Shown here piece by piece: positions 1-7,025 of a stretch of 23,319 nt of DNA. Position 1 is the stretch's first letter, and every line of letters starts with the position of its first letter. The DNA is taken from positions 1-23,319 of the forward strand of contig CAKUAV010000027.1 in NCBI GenBank assembly GCA_934636425.1, written 5' to 3'. The notes beneath the pieces were generated by a model. The model saw nothing but the letters and a program-made list of their open reading frames with translations. It did not search any database and was not told the origin of the DNA. This DNA is from an uncultured Clostridia bacterium. Its GTDB lineage: Bacteria > Bacillota > Clostridia > Christensenellales > Aristaeellaceae. The position numbers and the translations under genes were made by a program.

Positions 1-124
1 CCCGGCGCGGCCTGTATTCGCCGCTGATGGGGAGAAGGCTGCGGCGCGCCAGAGGGGCGGTCAAAAAGCCCGGAGCGGAAGCGATGGGATGATTCGAAAG
101 CCGCGCGCGGATGAGCGGACAATT

Positions 125-154
125 CCCCGCGACGGCGCTCTTTTCGCGGCGGGG
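125..154. repeat. Small GC-rich inverted repeat near the left edge
   Basis: CCCCGC (125-130) and GCGGGG (149-154) can pair as a 6-bp stem around an 18-nt loop. No T-run follows on either strand, so I do not call it a terminator. The rest of positions 1-180 holds no coding sequence or RNA gene that I recognise. Confidence 0.3.
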
Positions 155-180
155 AGAGGGGCTGCAATCATATTTTGCGG

Positions 181-214
181 AAAACAAAAAAACTCCCCAT
201 GCGGACATGAGGAG
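181..214 (-). terminator. Rho-independent terminator of the GNAT gene
   Basis: Read on the minus strand, CTCCTCATG pairs with CATGGGGAG (one U-G wobble) as a 9-bp stem closed by a UCCG tetraloop. A run of seven T's, then G and four more T's follow at once (plus-strand A-tracts 181-192). It lies about 80 nt past the acetyltransferase stop codon. Confidence 0.85.
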
Positions 215-295
215 ACGGACTGCGGCCGATCCGCTTTCTGACGGTTCGGCTCCGCGGGCAGGAGAGAAGCGCCGATGGATGAGAGAAGCCCCGCA

Positions 296-748
296 TCATC
301 GGTGGATGTACATTCTGCTCATATGGGGCTCGCCGTCGCATCGAACCATGCACAGAAACTCCCAGCCATAGCGCTCGTAGAAGCCGGTGTGGTCGGTGAT
401 GAGATAAAGCGGCGATATGCCCCTGGCCTTCATGTCGTCGACGGCCATATTCAGCAGGCGGCCGGCGACGCCCCTGCCGCGGCAGTCCTCTTCCGTATAG
501 ACCGCGCAGACATTGGGCGCGAGATCCTTCCGGTCGTGGAAGTCGTTTTCAATGACGCCCAGACCGCCGACAATTCTGTCGCCATCCAGGCAGAGATACC
601 AGCCGTATTCCGTTTCTTTGTCGAGATAGGCGTCCATGCAGGCGATGTAGGCCTCGGCGGGCACCGACCATTTGCCGTGAAACCACTCGGCGGCGACGGC
701 CTTCATATCCGGCCGCTCCCTCAATGTGATATAGCGATAACCGTCCAT
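296..748 (-). CDS. GNAT family N-acetyltransferase
   Basis: This 150-residue protein has the length and layout of a single-domain GNAT acetyltransferase, which moves an acetyl group from acetyl-CoA to an amine. The acetyl-CoA binding signature is at residues 90-95 (R-G-R-G-V-A), after strand beta-4 (NVCAVYT, 79-85). The C-terminal part has the typical H-T-G-F-Y-E-R-Y-G-W segment (120-129), in which the tyrosine region often supplies the general acid. There is no signal peptide or membrane segment, so it is cytosolic. The ATG at 748 follows GGAGG by 5 nt, and a good promoter and terminator make it a monocistronic unit divergent from smpB. The acceptor substrate cannot be read from sequence. 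GNAT membership is clear, but nothing more specific can be supported. Confidence 0.9.
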   Translation of the reverse strand: MDGYRYITLRERPDMKAVAAEWFHGKWSVPAEAYIACMDAYLDKETEYGWYLCLDGDRIVGGLGVIENDFHDRKDLAPNVCAVYTEEDCRGRGVAGRLLNMAVDDMKARGISPLYLITDHTGFYERYGWEFLCMVRCDGEPHMSRMYIHR

Positions 749-788
749 ACTGTCCTCCGAAAATGCCGACTCATTGGATTTGTGACTT

Positions 789-817
789 ATTATATCATCA
801 GATCAGACGCTCTGCAA
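789..817 (-). promoter_or_regulatory. Sigma-A-type promoter of the GNAT gene
   Basis: On the minus strand TTGCAG (plus 812-817) is followed after 17 nt by TATAAT (plus 789-794). The -10 box is a perfect consensus and lies about 40 nt upstream of the GNAT start codon. Confidence 0.75.
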
Positions 818-994
818 TGAGCGCCGCAAAAAATGCCGCAGCGGCGTGTCCTGCGGCGCACACGCTGATGTATTGGACGGGAAAAGCGTCCGCGCCCGTT
901 TCGCGGGATGCGACAAGCGCTGCCGGGGCGTTGGGCGGGTTTATTCGTTTTTTGCGGCGCGTGGGCCGATTTGCCGAGACGGGCAAGAAAACGC

Positions 995-1023
995 TGGACA
1001 AACCGCGCGGGCTGTGGTATACT
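995..1023 (+). promoter_or_regulatory. Sigma-A-type promoter of smpB-ssrA
   Basis: TGGACA (995-1000) and TATACT (1018-1023) are separated by exactly 17 nt and lie about 55 nt upstream of the smpB start. Because ssrA begins 5 nt after smpB ends, this promoter probably serves both. The gap 820-994 towards the divergent GNAT promoter shows no gene that I can support. Confidence 0.7.
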
Positions 1024-1078
1024 ATGAGATGCCGATCTGTAAGATAGAGCGGACACGAGTCGAGCGAGGTGAGATGGT

Positions 1079-1540
1079 ATGCCGCAGGAGGGCGTCAAGG
1101 TCATTGCCCAGAACCGCAAGGCGCGGCATGACTATTTCATCGAGGAGACCTACGAGGCCGGCATAGAGCTGCACGGCACGGAGGTCAAGTCGATCCGGCT
1201 GGGGCAGTGCAATCTGAAGGACTGCTTCGCCGTGGTGAAGGACGGCGAGCTGTTCGTGTACGGCATGCACGTCAGCCCCTACGAGAAGGGCAGCTTTTCA
1301 AACACCGATCCGCTGCGCCCCAAGCGGCTTCTCATGCACAAGGCGGAGATCCGCAAGCTGCAGCAGAACGTCATGCAGAAGGGCTTCTCGATCATTCCGC
1401 TGGAAATCTATCTGAAGAACGGCCGCGTGAAGGCGCAGGTCGCGCTGTGCCGGGGCAAGAAGCTCTACGACAAGCGCGACGACATGGCCAGGCGGGACGC
1501 GCAGCGCGACATTGAGCGCACATTCGCGGGCCGCGGCTGA
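1079..1540 (+). CDS. smpB: SsrA-binding protein SmpB
   Basis: SmpB binds the tRNA-like domain of tmRNA and brings it into the A site of ribosomes stalled on mRNA without a stop codon, starting trans-translation. The 153-residue protein matches the family length. It begins with the conserved N-terminal segment (VIAQNRKARHDY, 8-19), followed by G-T-E-V-K-S-I-R-L-G-Q around 34-44 of the OB-fold-like barrel and the YEKG / RPKRLL region. The basic C-terminal tail (K-K-L-Y-D-K-R then RRDAQRDIER) is the part that enters the decoding centre. The ATG at 1079 is preceded by GAGGTGAG. The next gene, ssrA, starts 5 nt after the stop, which supports the assignment and suggests that a joint transcript is processed. 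Confidence 0.97.
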   Translation: MPQEGVKVIAQNRKARHDYFIEETYEAGIELHGTEVKSIRLGQCNLKDCFAVVKDGELFVYGMHVSPYEKGSFSNTDPLRPKRLLMHKAEIRKLQQNVMQKGFSIIPLEIYLKNGRVKAQVALCRGKKLYDKRDDMARRDAQRDIERTFAGRG

Positions 1541-1545
1541 AACAT

Positions 1546-1893
1546 GGGGGTGTACTGGTTTCGACGGGGGTATGGAAGGCAGAATAAGCGAGCGGCGGCC
1601 CTGAACCGCCCAACAACGGGAAATTAAAATTAACTGACAACTACGATAACGTAGCTTTCGCGGCCTAAGCCCGCGAACGTCGGTCCTAAGCCTCCTGCGG
1701 CGTAGGTTACCGGCGCTGCAAAAGCAGGGAACCAACCGGTCAAAGCTTTGAGATCGGCGGGATTTTATGAAGCTACCAATGCCGTAACGCCGTCCATGGC
1801 GGTTCGGCGGAGGGAATTTTAAAACGTGGACTGCGCTCGGAGAAGCTTCTGTCGTCTGACTTTCGGACTGGGGTTCGACTCCCCACACCTCCA
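1546..1893 (+). ncRNA. ssrA: Transfer-messenger RNA (tmRNA)
   Basis: The 5' end GGGGGTG pairs with CACCTCC (1886-1892), giving a 7-bp acceptor stem with the G3-U pair needed for alanine charging. The usual CUGGUUUCGAC block follows the 5' strand, and a T-arm with the loop core GGTTCGACTCC lies at 1872-1882. Position 1893 is the discriminator A, and the CCA end is not encoded (CTCA follows). The tag reading frame ends GAC AAC TAC GAT AAC GTA GCT TTC GCG GCC TAA (1636-1668), giving DNYDNVAFAA, a typical degron with a hydrophobic-Ala-Ala end. The length of 348 nt fits one-piece tmRNA. The 5' end is set by the stem and would be made by RNase P. Confidence 0.97.
1633..1668 (+). other. tmRNA proteolysis tag reading frame
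   Basis: The frame ending at TAA 1666-1668 reads (T)DNYDNVAFAA. By position and by the UAACU immediately upstream, the resume codon is probably GAC at 1636, with ACT at 1633 as the alternative. No GCN alanine codon occurs in frame upstream within the likely start region, so the first tag residue would not be the common alanine. The choice of resume codon is inference. Confidence 0.6.
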
Positions 1894-2027
1894 CTCATCC
1901 ACCCGCCTGAGAGCGATCTCGGGCGGGCGTTTTTGTGCTCTGGGAGCGAAAAAAGCGCGTTTCAGCGCCGGAAGCCGCGCGTTCATGCGCTCGGGGCTCG
2001 GGCGGCATTCTCGTATGAAATGGAAAA
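1894..2027 (+). repeat. 134-nt dispersed repeat, copy 1 (after ssrA)
   Basis: This segment starts at the first base after the tmRNA discriminator and recurs at 13435-13568 with the same length. The first 41 nt (a terminator hairpin) and the last 65 nt are identical between copies, while the middle 28 nt have diverged strongly. The 3' module can fold with TTCATGC and GTATGAA as a 7-bp closing stem. It codes for nothing I can support: the minus-strand frame through it is shared by both copies but has no credible start. Confidence 0.9.
1902..1934 (+). terminator. Terminator of ssrA
   Basis: CCCGCCTGAGA pairs with TCTCGGGCGGG as an 11-bp stem (one wobble) closed by a GCGA (GNRA) tetraloop, followed by CG and five T's. 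It starts 8 nt after the tmRNA end. It forms the 5' module of the 134-nt repeat. Confidence 0.93.
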
Positions 2028-2211
2028 CACCCTTGAGCGGACGAGGGGCGAATCGGGGCGCGTGCGGCGCTAATTCTGCGCATTTCATGACGGAAGAGAC
2101 TGCGCCGAGCATGGAAGTCGGAGCGCGTTCGGGGGAGCGCGCCTTCAAAAACAGCGCGATAAAAGTTGCATACAGCATGATGGAAGGCCTGGAAAAGTAC
2201 TTTTGCGCACT
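2028..2211. other. Intergenic stretch without recognised feature
   Basis: Between the 134-nt repeat and the next promoter I see GC-rich sequence without a convincing gene on either strand. The open frames that cross it have no ribosome binding site and overlap the terminator or the promoter. Confidence 0.5.
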
Positions 2212-2239
2212 TTGAAACGGCCGGAGGAAGGCGTATAAT
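2212..2239 (+). promoter_or_regulatory. Promoter of the lar-like/yesN/yesM unit
   Basis: TTGAAA (2212-2217) and a perfect TATAAT (2234-2239) are separated by 16 nt, about 65 nt upstream of the start at 2304. No further promoter is evident before the two-component genes, which follow closely. Confidence 0.75.
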
Positions 2240-2303
2240 AGAATAGAATGGATATGCGAATTGCAGAGCGAATGACGACCGAATGATGAGGAGAGGAAAA
2301 GGC

Positions 2304-3575
2304 ATGGGTTCGATTCATGATTTGCTCAAGGACGTCCCGATTCCGCGCATGGCGCGCGTGCGGCAGATCTTTGATCGTCAGCATCTTGACGATATTCCGT
2401 CCGAAATGGCGGCGCAGTTTGATCGAGCCGAAGTGAAGGACAGTGTCAGACCCGGAATGCGCGTCGCAGTCACGGCAGGCAGCCGCGGCATTGCCAATCT
2501 GGCGCTGATCATCCGGGAGACGGTGGCGTTTTTGAAGAGACAGGGCGCGCAGCCCTTCGTCATTCCCGCGATGGGCAGCCACGGCGGCGCGACGGCGGAG
2601 GGACAGCTTGCGGTGATACGCGAATATGGCGTGACGCCGGAGTATGTGGGCTGTCCGGTTATCGCGACGATGGACGTCTTGCAGATCGGCGCGCTGGAGG
2701 ACGGACGCCCCATATATATCAACCGCCTGGCGGCGGAGGCGGACGGCATCGTGACGCTTAATCGCATCAAGGCGCATACCGCGTTCAGGGGGCGCTATGA
2801 GAGCGGCACGATGAAAATGCTGACGATCGGGCTGGGCTGTCAGAAGGGCGCGGAGGTCTGTCACAGACAGGGCATTGAAAAACTGGGCGTCAATGTCGAG
2901 AAGTTTGCCTTCGGCATACTGAAAAACGCCCGGGTTTTGCTGGGCGTGGGCATTGTCGAGAATGCCTGCGATCAGACCGCGATGGTTCGCGTGATGACGG
3001 GCGAGGAGCTGCCGCGCAAGGAAGCGGAGCTTCTGAAAATCGCCAAGGCGCGCATGGCCTGTATCAAACTGCCCAGGGTGGACGTGCTGATTGTCGACCG
3101 AATCGGAAAGGACATCAGCGGCGAGGGCATGGATCCGAATATCACGGGACGATGGATCGTTCCGGGCATACGGGGCGGCATTGAGGCCGTCCGCGTGGGC
3201 GTATTGGACGTCACCGATGCCACGCTGGGCAATGTTGTGGGGCTGGGCATGGCGGACGTCTGCTCCAGGCGCGTTGTGGAGAAGATGAGCCGTGAAAACA
3301 CCTATCCGAACTCGCTGACGAGCACGGTGACCAGCCTGTGCAGGATTCCGATGTATTTCGACACGCACAGGGAAACCATACAGGCGGCCATCAAGATGAC
3401 GCCCGGCCGTGCGCCCGAAGAGATTACGATGATTCGCATCCGCGATACGCTGAGCATGGGCGAAATCGAGGCGTCAGAGAATCTGCTGGATCAGATATCG
3501 GGGCGAGAGGATATGGAGATCCTCGGCGAGCCGAGGGAAATGACGTTCAACGCGGCCGGCGATCTGTTCCAGTGA
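2304..3575 (+). CDS. Lactate racemase-like (LarA_N/DUF2088) protein
   Basis: The 423-residue product resembles the LarA family of nickel-pincer nucleotide enzymes. In lactate racemase these interconvert alpha-hydroxyacid stereoisomers by hydride transfer. Visible family features are S-H-G-G-A-T-A-E-G-Q (92-101), K-A-H-T (157-160), T-M-K-M (169-172) and V-C-H-R-Q-G (185-190). H93, H158, K171 and H187 are candidates for the catalytic, cofactor-attachment and metal residues; the 16-residue spacing from K171 to H187 equals that of K184 to H200 in LarA. The sequence diverges from true LarA elsewhere, so another hydroxyacid, such as a sugar acid, may be the substrate. I chose the ATG at 2304 because GAGGAGAGG lies 7 nt upstream; the ATG at 2283 has no such site. 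It is first in a probable operon with the YesN/YesM pair (42-nt gap). No larB, larC or larE cofactor gene is in the window. Confidence 0.75.
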   Translation: MGSIHDLLKDVPIPRMARVRQIFDRQHLDDIPSEMAAQFDRAEVKDSVRPGMRVAVTAGSRGIANLALIIRETVAFLKRQGAQPFVIPAMGSHGGATAEGQLAVIREYGVTPEYVGCPVIATMDVLQIGALEDGRPIYINRLAAEADGIVTLNRIKAHTAFRGRYESGTMKMLTIGLGCQKGAEVCHRQGIEKLGVNVEKFAFGILKNARVLLGVGIVENACDQTAMVRVMTGEELPRKEAELLKIAKARMACIKLPRVDVLIVDRIGKDISGEGMDPNITGRWIVPGIRGGIEAVRVGVLDVTDATLGNVVGLGMADVCSRRVVEKMSRENTYPNSLTSTVTSLCRIPMYFDTHRETIQAAIKMTPGRAPEEITMIRIRDTLSMGEIEASENLLDQISGREDMEILGEPREMTFNAAGDLFQ

Positions 3576-3617
3576 CACATTCCGGCCGGGCGGAGCCTTT
3601 GCGGGGAGGCGCATGGT

Positions 3618-4808
3618 ATGTATCAAATTGTCATTGTCGATGATGAGAGCTACACTCGAAAACTGCTGATACAGCATATAGCCGGCCACGCGCCGTCCTT
3701 TGATGTGATCGGAACATTTAAAACCGGCGCTCAGGCGTGGGAGTTTTTGAAAAATGAACACGCAGATATTCTCGTGACCGACATCAATATGCCGGGCATG
3801 AACGGTCTGGAGCTGGCCGAAAAGGCGCTTTTGAGGTGGCCTGATCTGGTTGTCGGGGTTATTACGGGCTATTCGGAATTCGAATATGCCCGTCAGGCCA
3901 TCAACATGGGCGTAAAGAGTTTTCTGATGAAGCCCATCAATCTGAAGGAGTTTCAAAATGCGCTGGAGCACATGGGCTGGCAGCACCAGATGAACCAGCA
4001 GCTTCGAAAGAGCGGCGAGAGCCGCAGCGATCGCATTGAAGCCTTCATTGCGGGGCTGCAGAGCGGGCGCGTCGAGAATGTGTCCGAAAAATACCGGGCC
4101 TTGGAACTTCCCTTTGAAGAGGAGATGCTGTGCGGCTGCATTGTCACGGTTATCATTGAAGACAGAGGCCGCATGCGCGGCTATTCGGACGCGGATATTG
4201 AAACGGCGATCACGAATGTGCTGCGCATGAGCATGACCGACTATCGCTTTACGGCCATAGAGCAGGGCGAAGGGATTCTCTATCTCGTCATGAGCGATTA
4301 TGCGAAGAATCTGCTGGATATGCATGCCGTGAGTGATCTGCTCTTCAGCCAGCTGGGCGTCAGGGCGCGGGTGAGCTGTGCGAGCACATATCGGGGGCTC
4401 AGGGGACTGGTCAGGCTGTTTGAAAGGCAGGAGCGCATGCCGGAGAGCGGCGAGGCGGAGAGCCTGATCAGGCGGGCCGAGGCGTATATCGCCGAGCACT
4501 ATGCGGAGAATATCACGCGATACACCATCGCCGATTTCATTCATTTAAGCCCCGTCTATTTCGGCCGGCTGTTCAAGCAGACGACGGGGGAGAGCTTTGC
4601 GGATTATCTGGTTCGGATAAGAATGCAGAAAGCCATAGAGCTGTTGTTTTCATCGAGCAGCGTGGCGGAGATCAGCGAAATGGTGGGCTATGCGAGCCCG
4701 AGCAGCTTTACGCGGTGCTTCAGACTGTATACGTCCTATTCGCCCACCGATTACAGGCGCTATGTGATGCGGCGCGAGGACGTGAGGGAAAGCGAATATG
4801 AAGCGTGA
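3618..4808 (+). CDS. YesN-type response regulator, REC plus AraC HTH
   Basis: This 396-residue protein has an N-terminal receiver domain (about 1-120) with the acidic pair D8-D9, phospho-acceptor D55 (V-T-D-I-N-M-P-G), T83 and K105. A variable linker follows, then a C-terminal AraC-type double helix-turn-helix (about 285-388, including V-Y-F-G-R-L-F-K and G-Y-A-S-P-S-S-F-T-R-C-F). Phosphorylation by the partner kinase is expected to let it bind DNA and activate sugar-uptake genes, as for YesN relatives. The ATG at 3618 follows GGGGAGG. Its 3' end overlaps the kinase gene by 11 nt, showing translational coupling. The likely target is the promoter at about 6968 that drives the transporter genes. 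The family is clear; the target and signal are inferred. Confidence 0.93.
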   Translation: MYQIVIVDDESYTRKLLIQHIAGHAPSFDVIGTFKTGAQAWEFLKNEHADILVTDINMPGMNGLELAEKALLRWPDLVVGVITGYSEFEYARQAINMGVKSFLMKPINLKEFQNALEHMGWQHQMNQQLRKSGESRSDRIEAFIAGLQSGRVENVSEKYRALELPFEEEMLCGCIVTVIIEDRGRMRGYSDADIETAITNVLRMSMTDYRFTAIEQGEGILYLVMSDYAKNLLDMHAVSDLLFSQLGVRARVSCASTYRGLRGLVRLFERQERMPESGEAESLIRRAEAYIAEHYAENITRYTIADFIHLSPVYFGRLFKQTTGESFADYLVRIRMQKAIELLFSSSSVAEISEMVGYASPSSFTRCFRLYTSYSPTDYRRYVMRREDVRESEYEA

Positions 4809-6543
4809 CGGAAGAAACAGAGCGGTGCCCGCTCACAAGGCGGCCTTTCTGGCGTATCTTCAGATGACGGTGTTTCTCATACCCATCATCATCGTCATTG
4901 TGCTGTCCGCTTTTCGATATTCGCTGAAGACCATACAGATGGAATTTCAGCAGATCAATCAGAACGCGACGGAGAACATCAGCGCGACAATGGAGCAGTT
5001 TGTGCGGGAGATTCGGCATATTTCCGCATTTCTGATTGTGGACAATTCGTCCCAGCTGTTTTACTCAAAGATGCCGCTGACGCTTTTCCCCAACGCCATA
5101 GACCGGCAATGCAGTCAGGTGCGCGCATTCTGCGGCGCGCTCAATTATGTGGACGGCATATGGATGTATTCGCCCGGACGGCAGACGGCCATAGGCGCTT
5201 ATCCGCAGCAGAATGGTTCATATCTCTATTCGCTGGACGACCTGGAGCCTTCGCTGCGCAGCGCGCTGAACGTTGAAAAGGGCTTTTCCATCATTCCGAG
5301 GCAGAGGGCGGCGCGCTATCCGTATGTCCTGACAATGGTTCAGAACATCAGCTATCTCGGCAATGACAGCATCGTTGCGGTGGACGTGTCCCTGCAGAAT
5401 CTGGCCGAGACGCTGAGCGTTGTGGAGGACGAAAGCCATGTCTTTTACATACTCGACGGCGAAGGAAGAGTGGTTTATCAGTCGAGAAAGCGCGAGCTTC
5501 TGCCGGATGCGAAGGATATGAGCGATTTGGCGCCTTTCAGGAACAACGCAGAGAGCGGTTCGCTCCTCTATGAGGAGCGGGGCGGCCAGTACGTGTTCAG
5601 CCAGGTCTACAACAGCCGGCTGGATTACTATTTTATATATAAGGCGGGGCTGAGAGAGTATACGGCGCGCGTCAACGCCATAAAGGGGCTGCTCTTTTCG
5701 GCGGCCAGCGTGCTCTTTATGCTGCTTCTGGGAATGGCGGTCTATTTTGTCCGCAGAATGATCAATCCGCTGAGGCATCTTGAGAGCGCGCTTGACAAGG
5801 GGGAGGTAATGACCGGCCGCAAGGACGCCTATACGGCCTATCTGGTCGATCGCATCATGAGCCAGATCCACCGCAACGAGGAAATGAAGAGCATGCTGAC
5901 CGGCCAGCTGGCGCTGATCGAGAAGACGCAGCTCATATCCCTGAGATCGCAGCTCAATCCGCACTTTCTGTTCAACACGATGAATCTGCTCTCCATGATG
6001 GTTTCGGAGGGCGGCGATCCGGATCATGCGGTGCGCATGATTGAACGTCTTTCGGAAATGCTCCGTTATTCGCTCGATCAGGGCGACGTGGTGACGTTTT
6101 CAATCGAGCTGGCGCAGACGAAGAACTATATCCGGCTGCTGCTGCTGAGGTATGACGACGAGTTTGACGTTGCGTTCGATATTGCGCAGGGCCTGGAGGC
6201 GTGCAGCGTGCCCAAGCTCTTTCTGCAGCCGCTGATTGAGAACGCCGTTTTTCACGGCGTGACTCCGCTGGAAAGCCGCCGCGGCCAGATTGTGATCCGG
6301 GCGATCAGGGAGGGCGCGTTTTTGAAGGTGACCGTGACGGACAACGGCATCGGCATGGCGCGGGAAAAAGCGGAGGAAATGCAGGCGCGCCTCAATGAGA
6401 CGCAGAAGAGCCTGCCCGAAAAGCATCTGGGCGTGCTGAACGCGGCCATGCGGCTGCAGCTGCTCTTTCCCGATGCGCCGCCCATCCGCATTGAAAGCGT
6501 TCAGGGCGAAATGACGCGATTGACGATCATGATTCCCCAATAG
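4798..6543 (+). CDS. YesM-type sensor histidine kinase
   Basis: The 581-residue membrane kinase has a first transmembrane helix at about 18-40, an extracellular sensor region (about 41-296, probably Cache-like) and a second helix at about 298-318. A short linker leads to the HisK domain with the phospho-acceptor in L-N-P-H-F-L-F-N (H389). The ATPase domain shows the N-box I-E-N-A-V-F-H-G (481-488, N482), the G1 box D-N-G-I-G-M (515-520) and a degenerate G2 (H-L-G-V-L-N, 543-548). This is the LytS/YesM class of kinases, which usually sense extracellular sugars or sugar-bound binding proteins. It is translationally coupled to the preceding regulator gene. There is no typical terminator directly after the stop; a hairpin block follows. 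Confidence 0.93.
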   Translation: MKRDGRNRAVPAHKAAFLAYLQMTVFLIPIIIVIVLSAFRYSLKTIQMEFQQINQNATENISATMEQFVREIRHISAFLIVDNSSQLFYSKMPLTLFPNAIDRQCSQVRAFCGALNYVDGIWMYSPGRQTAIGAYPQQNGSYLYSLDDLEPSLRSALNVEKGFSIIPRQRAARYPYVLTMVQNISYLGNDSIVAVDVSLQNLAETLSVVEDESHVFYILDGEGRVVYQSRKRELLPDAKDMSDLAPFRNNAESGSLLYEERGGQYVFSQVYNSRLDYYFIYKAGLREYTARVNAIKGLLFSAASVLFMLLLGMAVYFVRRMINPLRHLESALDKGEVMTGRKDAYTAYLVDRIMSQIHRNEEMKSMLTGQLALIEKTQLISLRSQLNPHFLFNTMNLLSMMVSEGGDPDHAVRMIERLSEMLRYSLDQGDVVTFSIELAQTKNYIRLLLLRYDDEFDVAFDIAQGLEACSVPKLFLQPLIENAVFHGVTPLESRRGQIVIRAIREGAFLKVTVTDNGIGMAREKAEEMQARLNETQKSLPEKHLGVLNAAMRLQLLFPDAPPIRIESVQGEMTRLTIMIPQ

Positions 6544-6586
6544 CGGCGGAGAAACGGGGCGAGCCTGCGCTGAAAATGCGCGCTCT

Positions 6587-6618
6587 CAGCTTGTCAAAAA
6601 GATTTTTTTGACAAGCTG
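6587..6618 (+). repeat. 14-bp perfect hairpin after the kinase gene
   Basis: CAGCTTGTCAAAAA pairs with TTTTTGACAAGCTG around a GATT loop, 43 nt after the yesM-type gene. It could slow or end transcription, but no T-run follows the stem on the plus strand. Confidence 0.8.
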
Positions 6619-6659
6619 GTGGACGGGAGAGCAAGCTTCCCCGCCACTGCCACCCCTGC

Positions 6660-6755
6660 CAGTTTTTGCAAAAAATCTTTCAGATTTCCGGGCGCAAAAA
6701 CTGCAAGGAAACGATTTTTGCTCTGGAAAATAAGATTTTCCGCCGCAAAAATCGT
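6660..6755. repeat. Two adjacent nested hairpins
   Basis: Hairpin one pairs CAGTTTTTGC (6660-6669) with GCAAAAACTG (6694-6703) and has an inner 6-bp stem around TTC. Hairpin two pairs 11 nt at 6711-6721 with 6745-6755, then, after a symmetric 3/3 internal loop, GGAAAAT with ATTTTCC around AAG. All pairs are Watson-Crick. The two arms share the core TTTTTGC/GCAAAAA. Confidence 0.85.
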
Positions 6756-6845
6756 CCCGCGCCCGCCGTACATGCCGCCGGGCACGATTAAAAGCTCGAG
6801 AGAGCTCCGGCTCTCTCGAACTCTCCAAAGGTTTTTCGACAGTCT

Positions 6846-6880
6846 GAGCCTGCGCTGAAAATGCGCGGGCTCTTCGTTTT
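6846..6880 (+). terminator. Possible terminator of the lar-like/yesN/yesM unit
   Basis: GAGCCTGCGC pairs with GCGCGGGCTC (one wobble) around TGAAAAT, followed by TTCGTTTT. The U-tract is broken, so strength is uncertain. A shortened version of the same hairpin occurs at 6561-6585. Confidence 0.55.
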
Positions 6881-6967
6881 CAGGGCGGGCGCTGTAAACA
6901 GGTTCCCATCTGCACGATGAGAGAGGCTGAAAAGTTGCGCTGCGTCATGGCTGAAGGCGCGTTATTC

Positions 6968-6976
6968 TGCTATAAT
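6968..6976 (+). promoter_or_regulatory. Extended -10 promoter of the transporter operon
   Basis: TGCTATAAT (6968-6976) is a perfect extended -10 element, 49 nt before the permease start. There is no good -35 box at 17 nt (TGGCTG at 6948-6953), as expected for a promoter that needs an activator such as the YesN-type regulator encoded upstream. Confidence 0.7.
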
Positions 6977-7025
6977 ACAGCCAATAAAGACGGAAGATCA
7001 GAAGCATAGAGCGGAGGGCTTGATC

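Larger units (their letters stand above)
6561..6872. mobile_element. Candidate MITE-like element of stacked hairpins
   Basis: This non-coding block holds a run of inverted repeats: 14-bp perfect stem 6587-6600/6605-6618; nested stems 6660-6669/6694-6703 with inner 6673-6678/6682-6687; nested stems 6711-6721/6745-6755 with inner 6725-6731/6735-6741; and 6796-6805/6810-6819. Its ends are imperfect terminal inverted repeats: CTCAGCTTGTCAAAAA at 6585-6600 against CTCAGACTGTCGAAAAA read on the minus strand from 6847. A 22-nt direct repeat lies outside these ends (6561-6582 and 6846-6867). No transposase or credible frame is present. The mobile nature is inferred from structure; a structured RNA is the alternative. 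Confidence 0.5.

Noticed and set aside
798..1001. Small Ala-rich protein on the minus strand upstream of the GNAT gene
   Set aside because: The frame runs into the GNAT promoter (789-817) and lacks a ribosome binding site and family resemblance.
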